A stretch of DNA of 64,000 nt from Sabellastarte sp. h YS-2021 (Eukaryota; Annelida; Polychaeta; Sabellida; Sabellidae), in assembly GCA_964017235.1 (NCBI GenBank), contig OZ024931.1, positions 96,800,221 to 96,864,220 on the forward strand, in the 5' to 3' direction. A program made the translations under genes and the position numbers. This document shows, piece after piece, positions 12,441 to 22,955 of this stretch. The notes beneath the pieces are model-generated. The model was not told where the DNA came from. It did not search any database and saw nothing but the letters and a program-made list of their open reading frames with translations. Every line of letters starts with the position of its first letter. The first letter of the stretch is position 1.

Positions 12441-12554
12441 AGGGTAGCCAAACTTAAAAGTGCTTTCAACTTGCTTATTATTGAAAAATCCTGTTTATAT
12501 TCTAAACTATGTTAGTTGGCCTTTTCCAGTGGATACATCTTGCATCTGGCCACA

Positions 12555-12626
12555 GATGTGTCCTTGGTCTAGTTTAATCTTGAAAGAGGAATAAGACAAG
12601 GAGATCCTTTGTCTCCATATTTATTA
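12555..12626 (+). pseudogene. Tx1/L1-like LINE reverse transcriptase fragment
   Basis: The frame reads FNLERGIRQGDPLSPYLL, the conserved RT motif of L1/Tx1-type LINEs. The preceding codon is TAG where these proteins usually have tryptophan. The reading stops at 12626, the left edge of the Helitron-like insertion. The C-terminal end of a LINE of the same type resumes at 19347. Several hundred codons between the two protein regions are missing, so this LINE was already deleted or the two pieces come from different copies. Confidence 0.7.
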
Positions 12627-12779
12627 TCTCCCGCCGGGCTTTAGCCCGGGAGGGAGATTATGAAATGGTGCGTGCGTGCGTGCGTGCGTTAGTTAGTCAC
12701 ACAGATTTCTCCAAAACTACTACAGCTACAGATTTTTTGTAAATTAATTGTCCCAATGAATTTTCACGCCCTCGAAAAT

Positions 12780-13271
12780 TTTTTGGGTTTTATGGACTTA
12801 GGCCTAAAGATAAGTGAGTAATAGCAATCTTAGCTACTTTGAGTAAAGGGCTCATAACTCAAAAACTATTGCAGTAACAACTTTTTCTTCAAATATGTTG
12901 TTCAGCTACTTTGTCCTTAGCTATAAGATGGTACATAGTTTGGGGTTCTATTGCATGCCATAAGTGAGTAATAGCTATTTTCTCATTTGTAGCTAAATAA
13001 CAGAAGAAGTAAATGTCAAATATCTTCAAAACTATTAAAGTTGGGGAAATCTTTTCAAATATGTTGTCCATCTACTTTTTGGTAAGCTATGACATAGTAA
13101 AGTTTCAGACCTGTTGCACCTTGGATAGCTGAGTAATAGCTACTTTGAAATTCTGACTGTTGAGTAAAGCCATTGTAACTCCAAAACTATTGCACTTAGA
13201 GTGTTTTCCTAAAATGTGTTTGTTCTTAGCTATAAGATGGTACATAGTTTGGGGTTTTGTTGCATTTCACA
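12780..13271. repeat. satellite inside the Helitron-like element, left block
   Basis: These are units with AGCTATAAGATGGTACATAG, AAACTATTGCA and AGTAATAGCTA motifs, related to the 4901-6146 array but a distinct subfamily. The block ends abruptly at the truncated DIRS gag at 13272. Confidence 0.75.
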
Positions 13272-13272
13272 G

Positions 13273-13935
13273 GAGTACTTGCGTCGGTGGGAGAAGTGCG
13301 CCCGGGAGAATTCTTACATTGTTAATCATGCGGCAGGGTTTAACCGTTGCACCAGTGAGTTACAGGAACGCATGACCGGCCATGTCAACATGCTTCATGC
13401 TAGACTTAATAAGGGAAAAGCCCCCAAGGAAGTATCCGCTGCCCTCTCAGACTTGAAAGACCTTACTGCTTTTCACCAGAATCTGTCCGTGGCCATGGGC
13501 ACTGCGCTTCAGCACCTAGCGGACAGTCTTTTTGTACATATGTCCAACTTGATTTTGCTGTGTAGGGATTCTTACCTTGATCATGTCAAGAGCGGCATCA
13601 AACCTGACACCTATAACCAGTTGAGAAATCCTCCGTTATTCGGACATGGACTGTTCCCTGATGCAGTTATTCGCACAGCAGAACAAGATATTGCCAGTCA
13701 TCACTCCTCCGGTTCTGTTCCCAGACCCGGTCCGGGTGCTGCCCAACAGAGCGGATGGAGATCTTCTCATAGGTACCGTCCCTATGATAGCAGAGACAGT
13801 AGGAATACCGGTACCGGAGATCAGGACCGTCAGGCTTGGAGACAGTTTAGCCGGAATAGAGGCCGGGGTCGTGGCAGAGGACGTGGTGCCAATCTCCGTT
13901 TCTCTAAATCGAGAGGTTACAAGCAATATAAATGA
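13273..13935 (+). pseudogene. DIRS gag-like ORF1, C-terminal part
   Basis: The frame opens in satellite and becomes element sequence at EYLRRWEKCARENSY, about 220 codons. It includes helical segments (LQERMTGHVNMLHARL, SALSDLKDLTAFHQNL) and ends in a basic RG-rich tail (RNRGRGRGRGRGANL) typical of RNA-binding gag C-termini. The stop is at 13933-13935. The N-terminal cysteine-rich part of such gags, visible in the fragment at 35392, is absent here because the element is truncated. Confidence 0.7.
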
Positions 13936-16207
13936 CAATTACCTATTGTGTCCAACTCTCTCAAGATCAGTAGTTGCAAAGTTGGACCAGAAACCTTTAA
14001 CCAGGACTGTAAAATCGAGAGTAGTAGACAGTTCAGTGTTAAGCAAAGTTCAGATGACACCAAGGTTAAATTCTCAAAGTGTGTCTTATCTTGCTGTAGA
14101 TCATGCTCATTCTGTTTGTTTCCAAGGGCAACCGCAAAAGAAAGGTATAAGTCCCTGTACTCAAAAGATAGAAATAAAAGATGTCAAAGGTGTTTTTTGT
14201 GCAAATCAATGTCTTTTTGCCCCACATGTTCCAAATGTCCCCAATATTGCCCCAAGTCTGGCTGTAGGGGGCAGACTGCAAAAGTTTTGGCAAGTTTGGC
14301 TCACTCTCGGGGCGAATCCAAGGGTGGTCTCGATTTTACGGGAGGGATACACGCTACCCTTCAAAATCAGACCACCTCTGACCCGATCCCCGGTGATCAA
14401 GAGTGGTTATGCTCACCCCGGGAAAAGCAAGGCCTTGTGTCAAGCAGTAACAGAACTCATAGACAAGTTGGTAGTCGAAAAGGTGGTCATAAGATCCTCC
14501 CTGGCCTTTTACAACCGCCTCTTTCTGGTACCAAAATCAAATCAGAGATGGAGACCTATCTTGGACCTCAGCCATCTAAATCTTTTCTTGAAACCAGGCA
14601 CCTTCAAAATGGAAACTCCGGAAACAATAAGGTTGTCTCTCCAAAAAGGGGAGTGGGTAACGTCGCTGGATTTCAGCGACGCTTATTTTCATATCCCTAT
14701 CAGTCAGAGATCACGAAAGTACCTCAGGTTCTTTCTGGGAAGCAAAGCTTATCAATTCACGGCCCTTCCTTTCGGGCTCGCCACAGCTCCACTGGAATTC
14801 ACCAAGGTAGTCAAGGAGGTGAAACTGATGGCTCAAGCACGGGGTATCCGGATCCACCAGTACCTCGACGACTGGTTAGTCAGAGCCCCGGACCAGGAAA
14901 CTTGCCAGTTACATACCCAGACCCTCTTGGCCCTGTGCCACGAACTAGGGTGGGTGGTAAACATGGAGAAATCGGAACTTACGCCTCAACAGGTTTTCAA
15001 TTTCGTAGGTTACCGGTTCGACCTGCTGTCGGGTCGAGTGTTGCCCACTCAGGACAGATGGATCGCTCTTCAGCAGAAACTACAGTTCATCAAAGGCAGG
15101 GACTGTTGTTCAGTCCGACAGTTCATGTCCCTCATCGGGCTGCTTACTGCCACAGAAAAACAAGTGTGGGCCGGTCGTCTTCACATGAGACCGGTTCAGT
15201 GGCATCTAAAAAGACACTGGCATGTGCCGGAGAGCCTGAAGAAGACTATCCCGGTTCCCCTCTCTCTTCATCCACACCTGGATTGGTGGTTGGACAAGAC
15301 CAATGTGCTAAAAGGGCAACCTTTGCACCCTCTTCAGCACGCCCTACAAATATTTACAGACGCCTCAAACGAAGGCTGGGGCGCACACTTAGGGGGATCC
15401 ACAGCAAGAGGCGTTTGGTCAGAATCCGAAAGTCGCCTCCATATCAACTTCTTGGAACTCAAGGCAGTTCTTCTGGCTCTCAAGAGCTTCGAGAGGCGGT
15501 GCAGGGGACAGATTGTTCTCATAGCAACCGACAACACGACTGTAGTGTCTTACATCAACAAAGAGGGCGGTATGAGATCAGGGTCTCTCTGTGCCCTACT
15601 TTGGCGACTCCTATCCTGGTGTCATCCCAGGACAATAATTCTGCCTGTCTCAACAGGTGTTCAATTGCTTGTGCTCCAACTGGGGCCAACCGCAGATAGA
15701 TCTTTTTGCCACCCGATTCACAAGCTTCCCAAGTTTGTCTCTCCGGTTCCGGACTCGACAGCTTGGGCGGTGGATGCTCTCAGCCTATCATGGAGCAACC
15801 TGGACGTGTATGCTTTTCCTCCAGTCTCCCTTCTCAGTCAGGTCATATCCAAACTGGTGAACCAGGGCTTTCGCAGGATGATATTAATCGCCCCGGGTTG
15901 GCCAAACATGCCTTGGTTTTGGGATCTGATCAGTCTATCAAGTCAGATTCCCTTCAGTCTTCCCTTGGAGAGGGACCTGTTGACTCAACCCTTCAACGGC
16001 CTTCTTCACAGGAACTTGAATCATCTAAATCTGCATGCTTGGCTCCTAGAGCCTCGTCCGTCAGGCGACAAGGGTTTTCTGAGGAGGTGGCAGCAAGAAT
16101 TGAAGCTCCTCAAAGAAGTTCAACCAGAGCTGTCTATAAGTCAAAGTGGGCCATTTTTGTTAAATGGTGCGAATCCAACCAGGTGGACTTCAGGTCGCCC
16201 TCTCTGA
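13646..16207 (+). pseudogene. DIRS reverse transcriptase/RNase H
   Basis: This is a long frame overlapping the gag end; the true start is uncertain. RT spans roughly 14430-15000: RWRPILDLSHLN, TSLDFSDAYFHIP, TALPFGLATAPLEFT, and the catalytic HQYLDDWLVRAP box near 14860. RNase H follows with IFTDASNEGWGAHL (15350), LHINFLELKAVLL and IATDNTTVVSYIN (15525). A deletion after the LLSWCH motif, near 15640, removes the KARHIPG..ADRLSR segment that copy 1 retains. About 85 bases are then read out of frame before the reading recovers at KFVSPVPD. The PGWPNMPWFWDL motif is intact. A second frame (13948-15699) is open over most of the same DNA. Confidence 0.85.
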
Positions 16208-17111
16208 AACAAGTGGCCGATTTTTTGTTGTATCTCTTTAAGGAGAGACAGTTACAACCCAGTACTATAGAGGGCTACAGAACAGCCATTGCCGATATGG
16301 TGGGTAACGACCTGGTTCATTCTGGCAAGGATGAAAGCCTGACTCGCTTGTTGGACAGTTTCCATAGAGACAAGCCGAAAGGCAGGCGGGGAGTCCCTGC
16401 GTGGAACCTTTCATTAGTGCTCCACCAATTGACCAAGGCTCCTTTCGAACCCATGCGGAAGGCCTAAAACATTTGACTTTTAAGACGGTTTTCTTATTGG
16501 CCTTGGGTTCCAGCAAAAGGCGGAGCAAAATCCATGCATGGTTGTACCGCAACATCAGGCATCAGGAAAACTGGAGTCAGGTCTCCCTTTATCCCTCTCC
16601 CGGTTTCCTATCGAAAAATCAACTGGCGCGGGACGGACCGGCGGCTGTGGCACCGGTTGTCATTCCCGCGTTGGCTCCATCTTTGGACAAGTCCCTCAAG
16701 GAGGACAAGTCACTTTGCCCGGTAAGGGCCTTGCGTTACTATTTAGACAGGACCAAGGACTTACGCTCGGGCAAAGATCTGGTGTTTGTGTCGTTCCGGA
16801 AGAGCTTTCAGAAGGACATTGTTCCAGCTACTGTTTCTTCCTGGATCAAGCAAACTGTGTTGTTGTGCTATCAGCTTTCCGATCAGGAGGCTCAAGCGAT
16901 ATATCCGGTTCGGGCTCATGATGTTCGGGCCTTTGCCGCCTCCAAAGCCTTTCAGGGAGGGGTTTCCTTGGATCAGATCCTATCAGCTTGCCATTGGAAA
17001 GCCCACAACACTTTTACACAATTCTACCTGAAGGACCTAGCCTGGGCAGATTCAGAACTGTACCACCTAGGTCCTGTGGTAGCTGCTCAGCAGATCCACG
17101 AACATAAGTAG
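16030..17111 (+). pseudogene. DIRS tyrosine recombinase, one frameshift
   Basis: The N-terminal core-binding half reads to about 16467 (YKSKWAIFVKWCES, VADFLLYLFKERQ) and the catalytic half continues in another frame to 17111. All catalytic positions are visible: arginine in SSKRRSKIHAW (about 16515), the HxxR box in RAHDVRAFA (16915), the H/W position in ACHWKAHNTF and the tyrosine in FTQFYLKDL (about 17025). The only break is the frame change near 16460. It is the most complete recombinase of the DIRS copies here. Confidence 0.85.
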
Positions 17112-17187
17112 TAGATTTATTCCTGCTTGTATATAGTGTACATAGTGTACATATGTCTTTGGGTTTTTTCTCATTCAGTATAAACAC

Positions 17188-17219
<32 letters not shown>

Positions 17220-17527
17220 CCACTATCCTTTGCTACTGGATTGCCATGATCCAAAGTGGATCCAGGAGCTTTTCAAGGATGGTGTTTTCTTTGCTCCTGT
17301 TCTTCTTCCTCATTCATGAATTTTGTTAGTTCATGCCCTCATTAGTCTCCCTGCGCATTCGGGTCGAATTTGTGCACAGACTGTTTCCTTTTGGAAAATT
17401 CAGGGGGGGGGCAAGGGTGTTTTGGTCCTTAGAGGTTGGTTTATTTAACCAGTACCGGACTCACCCGTTGTACTATTGTCTATATGGGTTCCCCTTATTT
17501 GGCTACCCTCCATCCAATGGGTAGTCA

Positions 17528-17907
17528 TTCTGCATCTGTCCACTAGGTAAGTTGTATTAACGCAATAAAATGAAAAATTTAATAGTAAATTAAATTTTTA
17601 TAAGTTAATACCTTACCTAGTGGACAGGGGGAGTCCCACCCTACCTTCCCCGCTATCATACCCAAACAAGGGGTCGTAAGGTAGACAACAAAAAGAGGAA
17701 GAGCACATGCGCACGCATGCGCAGTATGCCGGCAGGTAGGCTGTACAGCCACCTGGCGAGTGAACAGGACACTACCGGTCCCGGCCAGAGCCCAGCTCAG
17801 GACGTTTTTTTCTAACGTTTGGCGTGACCGGCAGAGCGCCGGACAAATGCATCTGTCCACTAGGTAAGGTATTAACTTATAAAAATTTAATTTACTATTA
17901 AATTTTC
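17528..17907. repeat. terminal and internal complementary region of DIRS copy 2
   Basis: CATCTGTCCACTAGGTAAG occurs at 17531 and again at about 17847, and its reverse complement (CTTACCTAGTGGACAG) lies at about 17612. The AT-rich strings AATTTAATAGTAAATTAAAT and TTTAATTTACTATTAAATT are also complementary. This parallels 11603-11969 of copy 1. A terminal copy of this family also occurs at 640-725. Confidence 0.75.
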
Positions 17908-18850
17908 CATTTGTAAGCTATCACATAGTAAAGTTTCAGACCTGTTGCACATTGCTTAGCTAAGTAATAGCTACTTTGAAATTGTGACTGTTGAGTAAAT
18001 CCATTGTAACTCCAAAACTATTGCAGTTACAGCTTTTTCTTCAAATATGTTGTTCAGCTACTTTGTCCTTAACTATAAGATGGTATATATTTTGGGGTTG
18101 TATTGCATGCCATAAGTGAGTAATAGCTATTTTCTTATTTTTAGCAAAATAACAACATAAGTAAATGTCAAATATCTTCAAAAGTATTAAAGTTAGGGAA
18201 ATATTTTCAAATATGTTATTCATCTAGTTTTTGATAACCTATCACATAGTAAAATTTCATACCTGTTGCACATTGGATAGCCGAGTAATACCTACTTTGA
18301 AATTGTGACTGTAGGGTAAATGCATATAGTTTGGGGTTCTATTGCATGCCATAAGTGAGTAATAGCTATTTTCTTTTTTGTGGCAAAATAATGACATAAT
18401 TTTTCTCAAATAACTGCTTCATCTACTTTTGGGAGAGCTTTCACATGGTGAAGTTTCAGACCCGTAGCTAATTATTCACCTACTCAAAATGAGTAAATGT
18501 GAATTATCTGTAAAAGTATTGCAGATAGCCAATTTTTCTCAAATAACTCATTCACCTACTTTTGGGAGAGCTTTCACTTGGTGAACTTTCAGACCCATAG
18601 CTAATTATTCACCTACTCAAAATGAGTAAATGCGAATTATCTCTAAAAGTATTGCGGATACCCAATTTTTATGAAATAACTCATTCATCTACCTTTGAGA
18701 GAACTTTCACTTGGTGAAGTTCCAGACCCGTAGATAATTACTCACCTACTCAAAATGAGTAAATGTGAATTATCTCTTAATAGTATTGCAGATAGCCAAT
18801 TTTTCTCAAATAACTCATTCACCTACTTTTGGAAGAGCTTTCACACACGA
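17908..18850. repeat. satellite inside the Helitron-like element, right block
   Basis: This continues the units seen at 12780-13271, then shifts to a related ~120-base unit (AATGAGTAAATGTGAATTATC, CACCTACTTTTGG) repeated about four times between 18400 and 18850. Confidence 0.75.
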
Positions 18851-19346
18851 AAATGAAAAATTGTGAATATCTCGGAAAAGCTATTTCTTCTCCTTTAATG
18901 CTCAGCGGGAGATACACACCGCGTCAGTGGTCTTGTCAAAAATTTTTGTCTCCCCAAAAATGGTGGCCATTTTGAATTTTCAAAGTTTTTGCAAAACACA
19001 AAAATGCTTATATCTCGAAAACCGTGCTAGATGGAGCGAACTCAACAAAATTTTTGACCTGCTGGGTATCTCTGCAGAGTAGCCATGCCAATTTTCAAAA
19101 TATTTTTGTCTCGCCAAATGTAGCGGACATTTTGAATTTTCGAATTTTTTGCAAAACACAAAAATGCTTATATCTTGAAAACCGTGCTAGATAGAGCAGA
19201 CTGCGCTGACTTTGGTTGCCACAACAGTATAAGGCTAGAAACGAAGCATTTTCTTAATACTTTAGCACTCACCTTTATATCCTTTTCGGGACGCTTTGTT
19301 TTTGCTATGCAAAAACATTATCTTATTTTTGCGAGCGATCCTCTAG
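18851..19346 (+). repeat. ATTTTGAATTTT satellite and Helitron 3' end
   Basis: Two ~170-base units with ATTTTGAATTTTC, TGCAAAACACAAAAATGC and ACCGTGCTAGAT motifs are followed by GGGACGC, the hairpin at 19297-19317 and CTAG at 19343. The same unit family forms the array at 42800-43690 inside the Gmr1-like element, so one satellite occurs in two different element contexts. Confidence 0.7.
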
Positions 19347-20385
19347 TCTTATTTGGTATAACAAAGATTTAACTGTAGGAAATAATTTACTATACTGCGA
19401 GAATCTCTTTAAAGCTGGGTTATAGACAATCAAAGACTTGTTTGATGAATGAAATGCGGCGTTACCAAGTCTGATTATATGTTATGGCGAGGAATAATAC
19501 ACAGTATACCAAAAAATGGTTAACTTTAATAGATCCCAAAATCAATGTGATTTCAAATTATTATGATTTAAACAATTGTATCAAATATATGTGAAGGAAA
19601 AGTTATCCCAGTAAAATCTCTGACTCAAAAAATTATAATTGTGGAATTGGTAAACAGAATTAAATTGCATGACAAAGCAAAAAACTATTACACTAATAAA
19701 TATAACTTACAAGAATGTGATTGGCCAAAAATCTATACACTCCCCTTGACTGTTGGCGCAGAAAATATTATTAAGGAATTACAGTATAAATAATTCATAA
19801 GTACATTGCAACAGAAAAACTATTGTTTAAAATGAATAAGTCTGTCTCAAGACTATGTAATTTTTTGTAACCAGGAAGTTCAGGATATTGAACATTTATT
19901 CTGAAATTGTGTTATTGTTAAAAAATATTTGGTTTAAATTTATTGATGCTTATAATGAGGCACATTCATTGAACATAGTGCTAACTGAATTTGATATAAT
20001 TCTTGGTTATGGACATAAAAATGAAAAATTTTTAAGTTATAGAAGAGATTTGAACTGTTTAATATTATATGTAAAGAAATATATATATGATTGTAAAATT
20101 GGAAACAAAAATCCCCTTTGGACAGAGACTAAAACATATTTGAAATATAAAACAGGCGTTAATGTTCCAAGTGAAAAATGATAAAAAAAAGTTTATTTTG
20201 GAAAAATATAGAAGTGTTTGTCTCTAATTTGTAAAAATGTATTAATTTCTTTATGTAGGTGTCATCAATGTTTTCTTTATTTTGTCTTTTCATGTATTAT
20301 ACTTGTGTCTTGTGTCTATGTATTGATTGTAATGTTTTTTGTCTTTGTCAACTTGTGCATGAATAAAATATTAATAACAAAAACA
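19347..20385 (+). pseudogene. 3' end of a Tx1/L1-like LINE
   Basis: After the Helitron end the frame reads LIWYNKDLTVGNNLLYC, the region after RT in L1/Tx1-type proteins. Further on there is a cysteine/histidine cluster (CNFCNQEVQDIEHLF, then NCVIV; about 19855-19915), which is the C-terminal zinc knuckle of these ORF2 proteins. The last readable part is 19888-20181 and ends GVNVPSEK. Several stops and frame changes lie between 19380 and 19890. A short AT-rich 3' tail with ATAAAATATTAATAACAAAA follows. This is the probable partner of the RT fragment at 12555-12626. Confidence 0.7.
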
Positions 20386-20435
20386 TGTCCCGTCCGGGGA
20401 TACACTGTGTCAAGACGCAATATCTAGTTCCCAAC

Positions 20436-21381
20436 TCAAGAGATTTGATTGCCAACAAAGGTCAAGTCTTTGAATCCAATCTGACATTTCGATGGCTTAA
20501 CCATGAGTTTTGTGAGTTTCAGTCTTTCAAAAAGTCTCCTTAACTCATCCAGGTGGTCTTCCCATGAAGATGTGTGGCATAATATGTCATCCAGGTGGCT
20601 GTCTGAATAGAGTAAATGTTTCAGTAATTTCCGGACCATCTTGTTGAAGGTAGCAGCTGCGTTCACCAAACCAAAGGGCATATTCAAGAAACAAAAGCTA
20701 CCTTGAGGTGTAAGAAAGCATGTCTTGTCTTGACTGCTTTGTTCCAGGGGAATCTGCCAATATCCCCTTTTCATGTCAAACTTGCTCAGAAAGGAATGTA
20801 TATGTAGTTTTGTGTATTTATCAATTGACACCATCATCAGCTCTGTAGAAAAGACTGCAAATTTAAAAGTCAAAAATCAATGCAGAACCGAATCTTCCCA
20901 TCTTTTTTCTCACCAGAACAATTGGTGAAACAAACGGCGAGTCACAAACACGAATAACTCCTAGATCTAACTTCCTCTGCCAATGTCTCTCTCATATGGA
21001 AGAAATAGGATATGGTTTCTTCCTGATAGGCTCTTCAATGCTCAGTAGAATTTTGTGCTCAATCAGGTTGGTGTTACCAGGTAGATCAGAGAAAATACAT
21101 CTGTATTCCTTAAGTAAGTTGGTAACCTGTTCTTTCTGGAGACTCAATAAGTCTGAATTGATGAGAACGTCTCTGTAATCTTGGGAAGCCTTTGTTGGAC
21201 ATAAATTCAACCAACCATCCTCTTCAACACCTGGGTCTTCTATCTCTTCTTCAACAAGTGACGTAGCCACAACCTTATATGGAGAACCTCCAGTTGTCTC
21301 CACAAGCCTCTCGACATCTTCACTGTCGGCAACGTGTTGCAGATAGAGTTTCAGCATATTTGCATGGATCAACTTGGTCAT
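20436..21381 (-). pseudogene. Gmr1-like spacer and reverse transcriptase, truncated
   Basis: The spacer frame (21381-20992) carries FSDLPGNTNLIEHKI and PIRKKPYPI, the usual run-in to RT in this clade. RT motifs follow in another frame: FSKFDMKRGYWQIPL-type (read here as LSKFDMKRGYWQIPL), MPFGLVNAAATFNKMV, and the catalytic box as SHLDDILCH (LDD in place of the usual YIDD; about 20590). It ends at KDLTFVGNQIS, just before the thumb region. About 120 bases between 20873 and 20992 are out of frame. Confidence 0.75.
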
Positions 21382-22330
21382 TTATCCCCTTCACTGCCTT
21401 TATTTGGTATGGCCCTCTCCATGATATAAGTAGTTTATTGGCTTCAGTTGGGTGTAGAACCAACACTCTGTCACCAACTTCAAACTTTCTGGGTTTGATT
21501 TTCTTGTCATAACTGGCTTTTGGTCTCAACTGCGTCTTCTTCAGCTCTTCTTGTGCTAACTTGCATGTTTCTTCAAGGCTATTCCACAGATCAATCACAT
21601 ATCCATAGGTCGTCTTCACCTCTTTTGGAGTTACTTCCTGTGTCTACAAGTCATATAAAATCTGCCCCTCACTGTCCGTCCATGTAACAGTTTGAAAGGT
21701 GAGAACCCAAGACTTGCCTGAGGTGCTTCCCTATAGGCAAACAAGACTGCTGGAATGTAACGGTCCCAATCCTTTGGCTTCTCTTGGCATGGTCTGTTCA
21801 ACAGACTTCAGAACAGGATGAAACTTCTCAACTAAACCGTTGCGCATGGGGTGGTACGGTGTCATCACCAGCTGTTAAATGTTCAAAAGTCGACCCACCT
21901 CTTTCATAACCCGACTGAGAAACTGCGAACCCTGGTCACTAAGTGTCTCTGATGGTACCCCAACCCTGGTAAAAATATTAACCAGTGCTTCTGCCACAGA
22001 CTCTGCATTGATAAACTTCAAAGGTAATACCTCTGGATACCTAGACACATAACTCTTCCTGGTAACTCTTCCCTTGGACACAGTCCTTTGACATGTATTG
22101 CAGGAGTGACAATATCTGCTGAGACGTCATTCTGCAGACCCGGCCAGTAAAAGTTCAACATGACTGTCACACGTTTTCCTTATCCCTAGGTGGGTACCCA
22201 TAATGGGTTCATGAGCTAGTTTTAAGACTTTTTTCCTCAACATCTGTGGCACCATGAGCTGTTTCACTGTCCTTTCTCCATTCTGAAATCTTCTGTAGAG
22301 TAAACCAGACTTGACTTCAAACCATGACAA
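21320..22330 (-). pseudogene. Gmr1-like integrase, frameshifted
   Basis: The zinc-binding part is at 22330-22127 (LLYRRFQNG, LKLAHEPIMGTHLGIRKT). The catalytic core is seen at 22081-21875 with the DQGSQFLS box holding the second catalytic aspartate. The region with the third acidic residue (21650-21870) is scrambled by frame changes. The C-terminal domain at 21619-21400 has KPRKFEVGDRVLVL and SWRGPYQI, typical of gypsy integrases. It would insert element cDNA, but this copy is dead. Confidence 0.75.
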
Positions 22331-22393
22331 GTGCCCCTGGTTCTTGATTTAGTTCCTGATGAGGCCAAATTCTAGTACCGCTCAAGACTGCTG

Positions 22394-22862
22394 TCATTCT
22401 TCTGAGCTTCTTGCAAACCTAACATCTATGCCAATCTGAGGTGTCACCTTTAAATGTTTCAAAGGTGTAAATACCTTTTCCAGCTTGCTTCTTGTTTGGA
22501 CTGTACTAACATATTGAAAACCAACTGCAGATTGCAAACTGTCCCCAGCTTCTAAACCACTCCATTCAGGATCTGGCTCTCCAGGTGCTCTAACTTCAGG
22601 TATATTTTCTAATATCAAAGAACACACTGGGTTATCCATGCACATAGCCTGTACTTGACCCGTGAAGAACGGAGTATTATTGTTTATCTTGGCTGCAGAT
22701 ACTTTTTTCACCATGCCATCCACCACCACACACATGCATCTTCCCCGTAAGCTGCTGCTGATCAACCAAACTACATTTTACCACTACACCAGAACATCTA
22801 GTATCCCGTAAAGTGTCGACCATTTTAGAGCAAACCTTCTCTTTCAACACTGGCATATTCAT
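22394..22862 (-). pseudogene. Gmr1-like aspartic protease region
   Basis: Two overlapping frames give DTLRDTRCSGVVVKCSLV (active-site region, normally D-T-G-C-S; here glycine is replaced by arginine) and then KINNNTPFFTGQVQAMCMDNP. A frame change lies near 22740. The pattern matches protease segments that follow DAYLTRFE-type gags, the gag type found at 44170. Confidence 0.6.
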
Positions 22863-22931
22863 ATACTACCTGACCTAACACAGTCTCACACTTTGTTTTA
22901 CTACCAATGCAATTCACAATAAACATAAATA

Positions 22932-22950
22932 TCTTGGTCATGGCACCAAT
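22932..22950 (-). promoter_or_regulatory. PBS-like site of the Gmr1-like fragment
   Basis: Minus-strand TTGGTGCCATGACCAAGAT directly follows a TAACA string, the layout of an LTR end followed by a tRNA primer site. It lies only about 70 bases from the protease frame, so gag has been deleted between them. I cannot name the primer tRNA. Confidence 0.45.
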
Positions 22951-22955
22951 GTTAC

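Larger units (their letters stand above)
13272..17907 (+). mobile_element. DIRS-like retroelement, copy 2, 5' truncated
   Basis: Partial gag, RT/RNase H and a complete-length tyrosine recombinase are followed by a 31-base A-run (about 17188-17218) and a terminal region (17528-17907) with the complementary layout of copy 1. The left end is missing: satellite runs directly into gag codons at 13272, and satellite phase across the element suggests that host sequence was lost together with the 5' end. It belongs to a different subfamily from copy 1 (terminus CTGTCCACTAGGTAAG rather than CCACATGGTAAGC). Confidence 0.8.
12627..19346 (+). mobile_element. Helitron-like non-autonomous element with satellite core
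   Basis: Helitrons insert between A and T without target duplication, begin with TC and end with CTRR after a short hairpin. Here the left junction is A|TCTCCCGCCGGGC and the right junction CTAG|T (19343-19346). The 3' hairpin at 19297-19317 has stems TGTTTTTGC and GCAAAAACA. The 5' end has its own GC-rich palindrome (CCGGGCTTTAGCCCGG) and a (GTGC)n-type microsatellite. The core is tandem repeats. No Rep/helicase ORF is present, and DIRS copy 2 is nested inside. There are about 24 extra bases between hairpin and CTAG compared with the ends at 24893 and 52262. Confidence 0.65.
20430..22955 (-). mobile_element. Gmr1-like gypsy element fragment (integrase before RT)
   Basis: On the minus strand the order is protease-like region (22862 down to 22394), integrase zinc-binding domain (22330), integrase core (22081), integrase C-terminal domain (21619), spacer (21381) and RT (20873 to 20436). 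Integrase upstream of RT is the order known for the Gmr1 clade of Ty3/gypsy elements and is the reverse of ordinary gypsy. The RT is cut after about 145 residues, so RNase H and the 3' LTR are missing. The gag is also missing: protease lies within 90 bases of a PBS-like site (22932-22950). Multiple frameshifts make it inactive. Confidence 0.7.

Noticed and set aside
13258..13275. TTGCATTTCACAG before the DIRS gag, looking like a splice acceptor
   Set aside because: It lies at the junction of satellite and truncated element; no upstream exon is seen and the resemblance is likely chance.
18895..18915. GCGGGAGATA pairing with the TATCTCCCGC at 12625 as a TIR
   Set aside because: The A|TC and CTAG|T junctions at 12627 and 19346 explain the element better; the inner match is short and not at a homology boundary.
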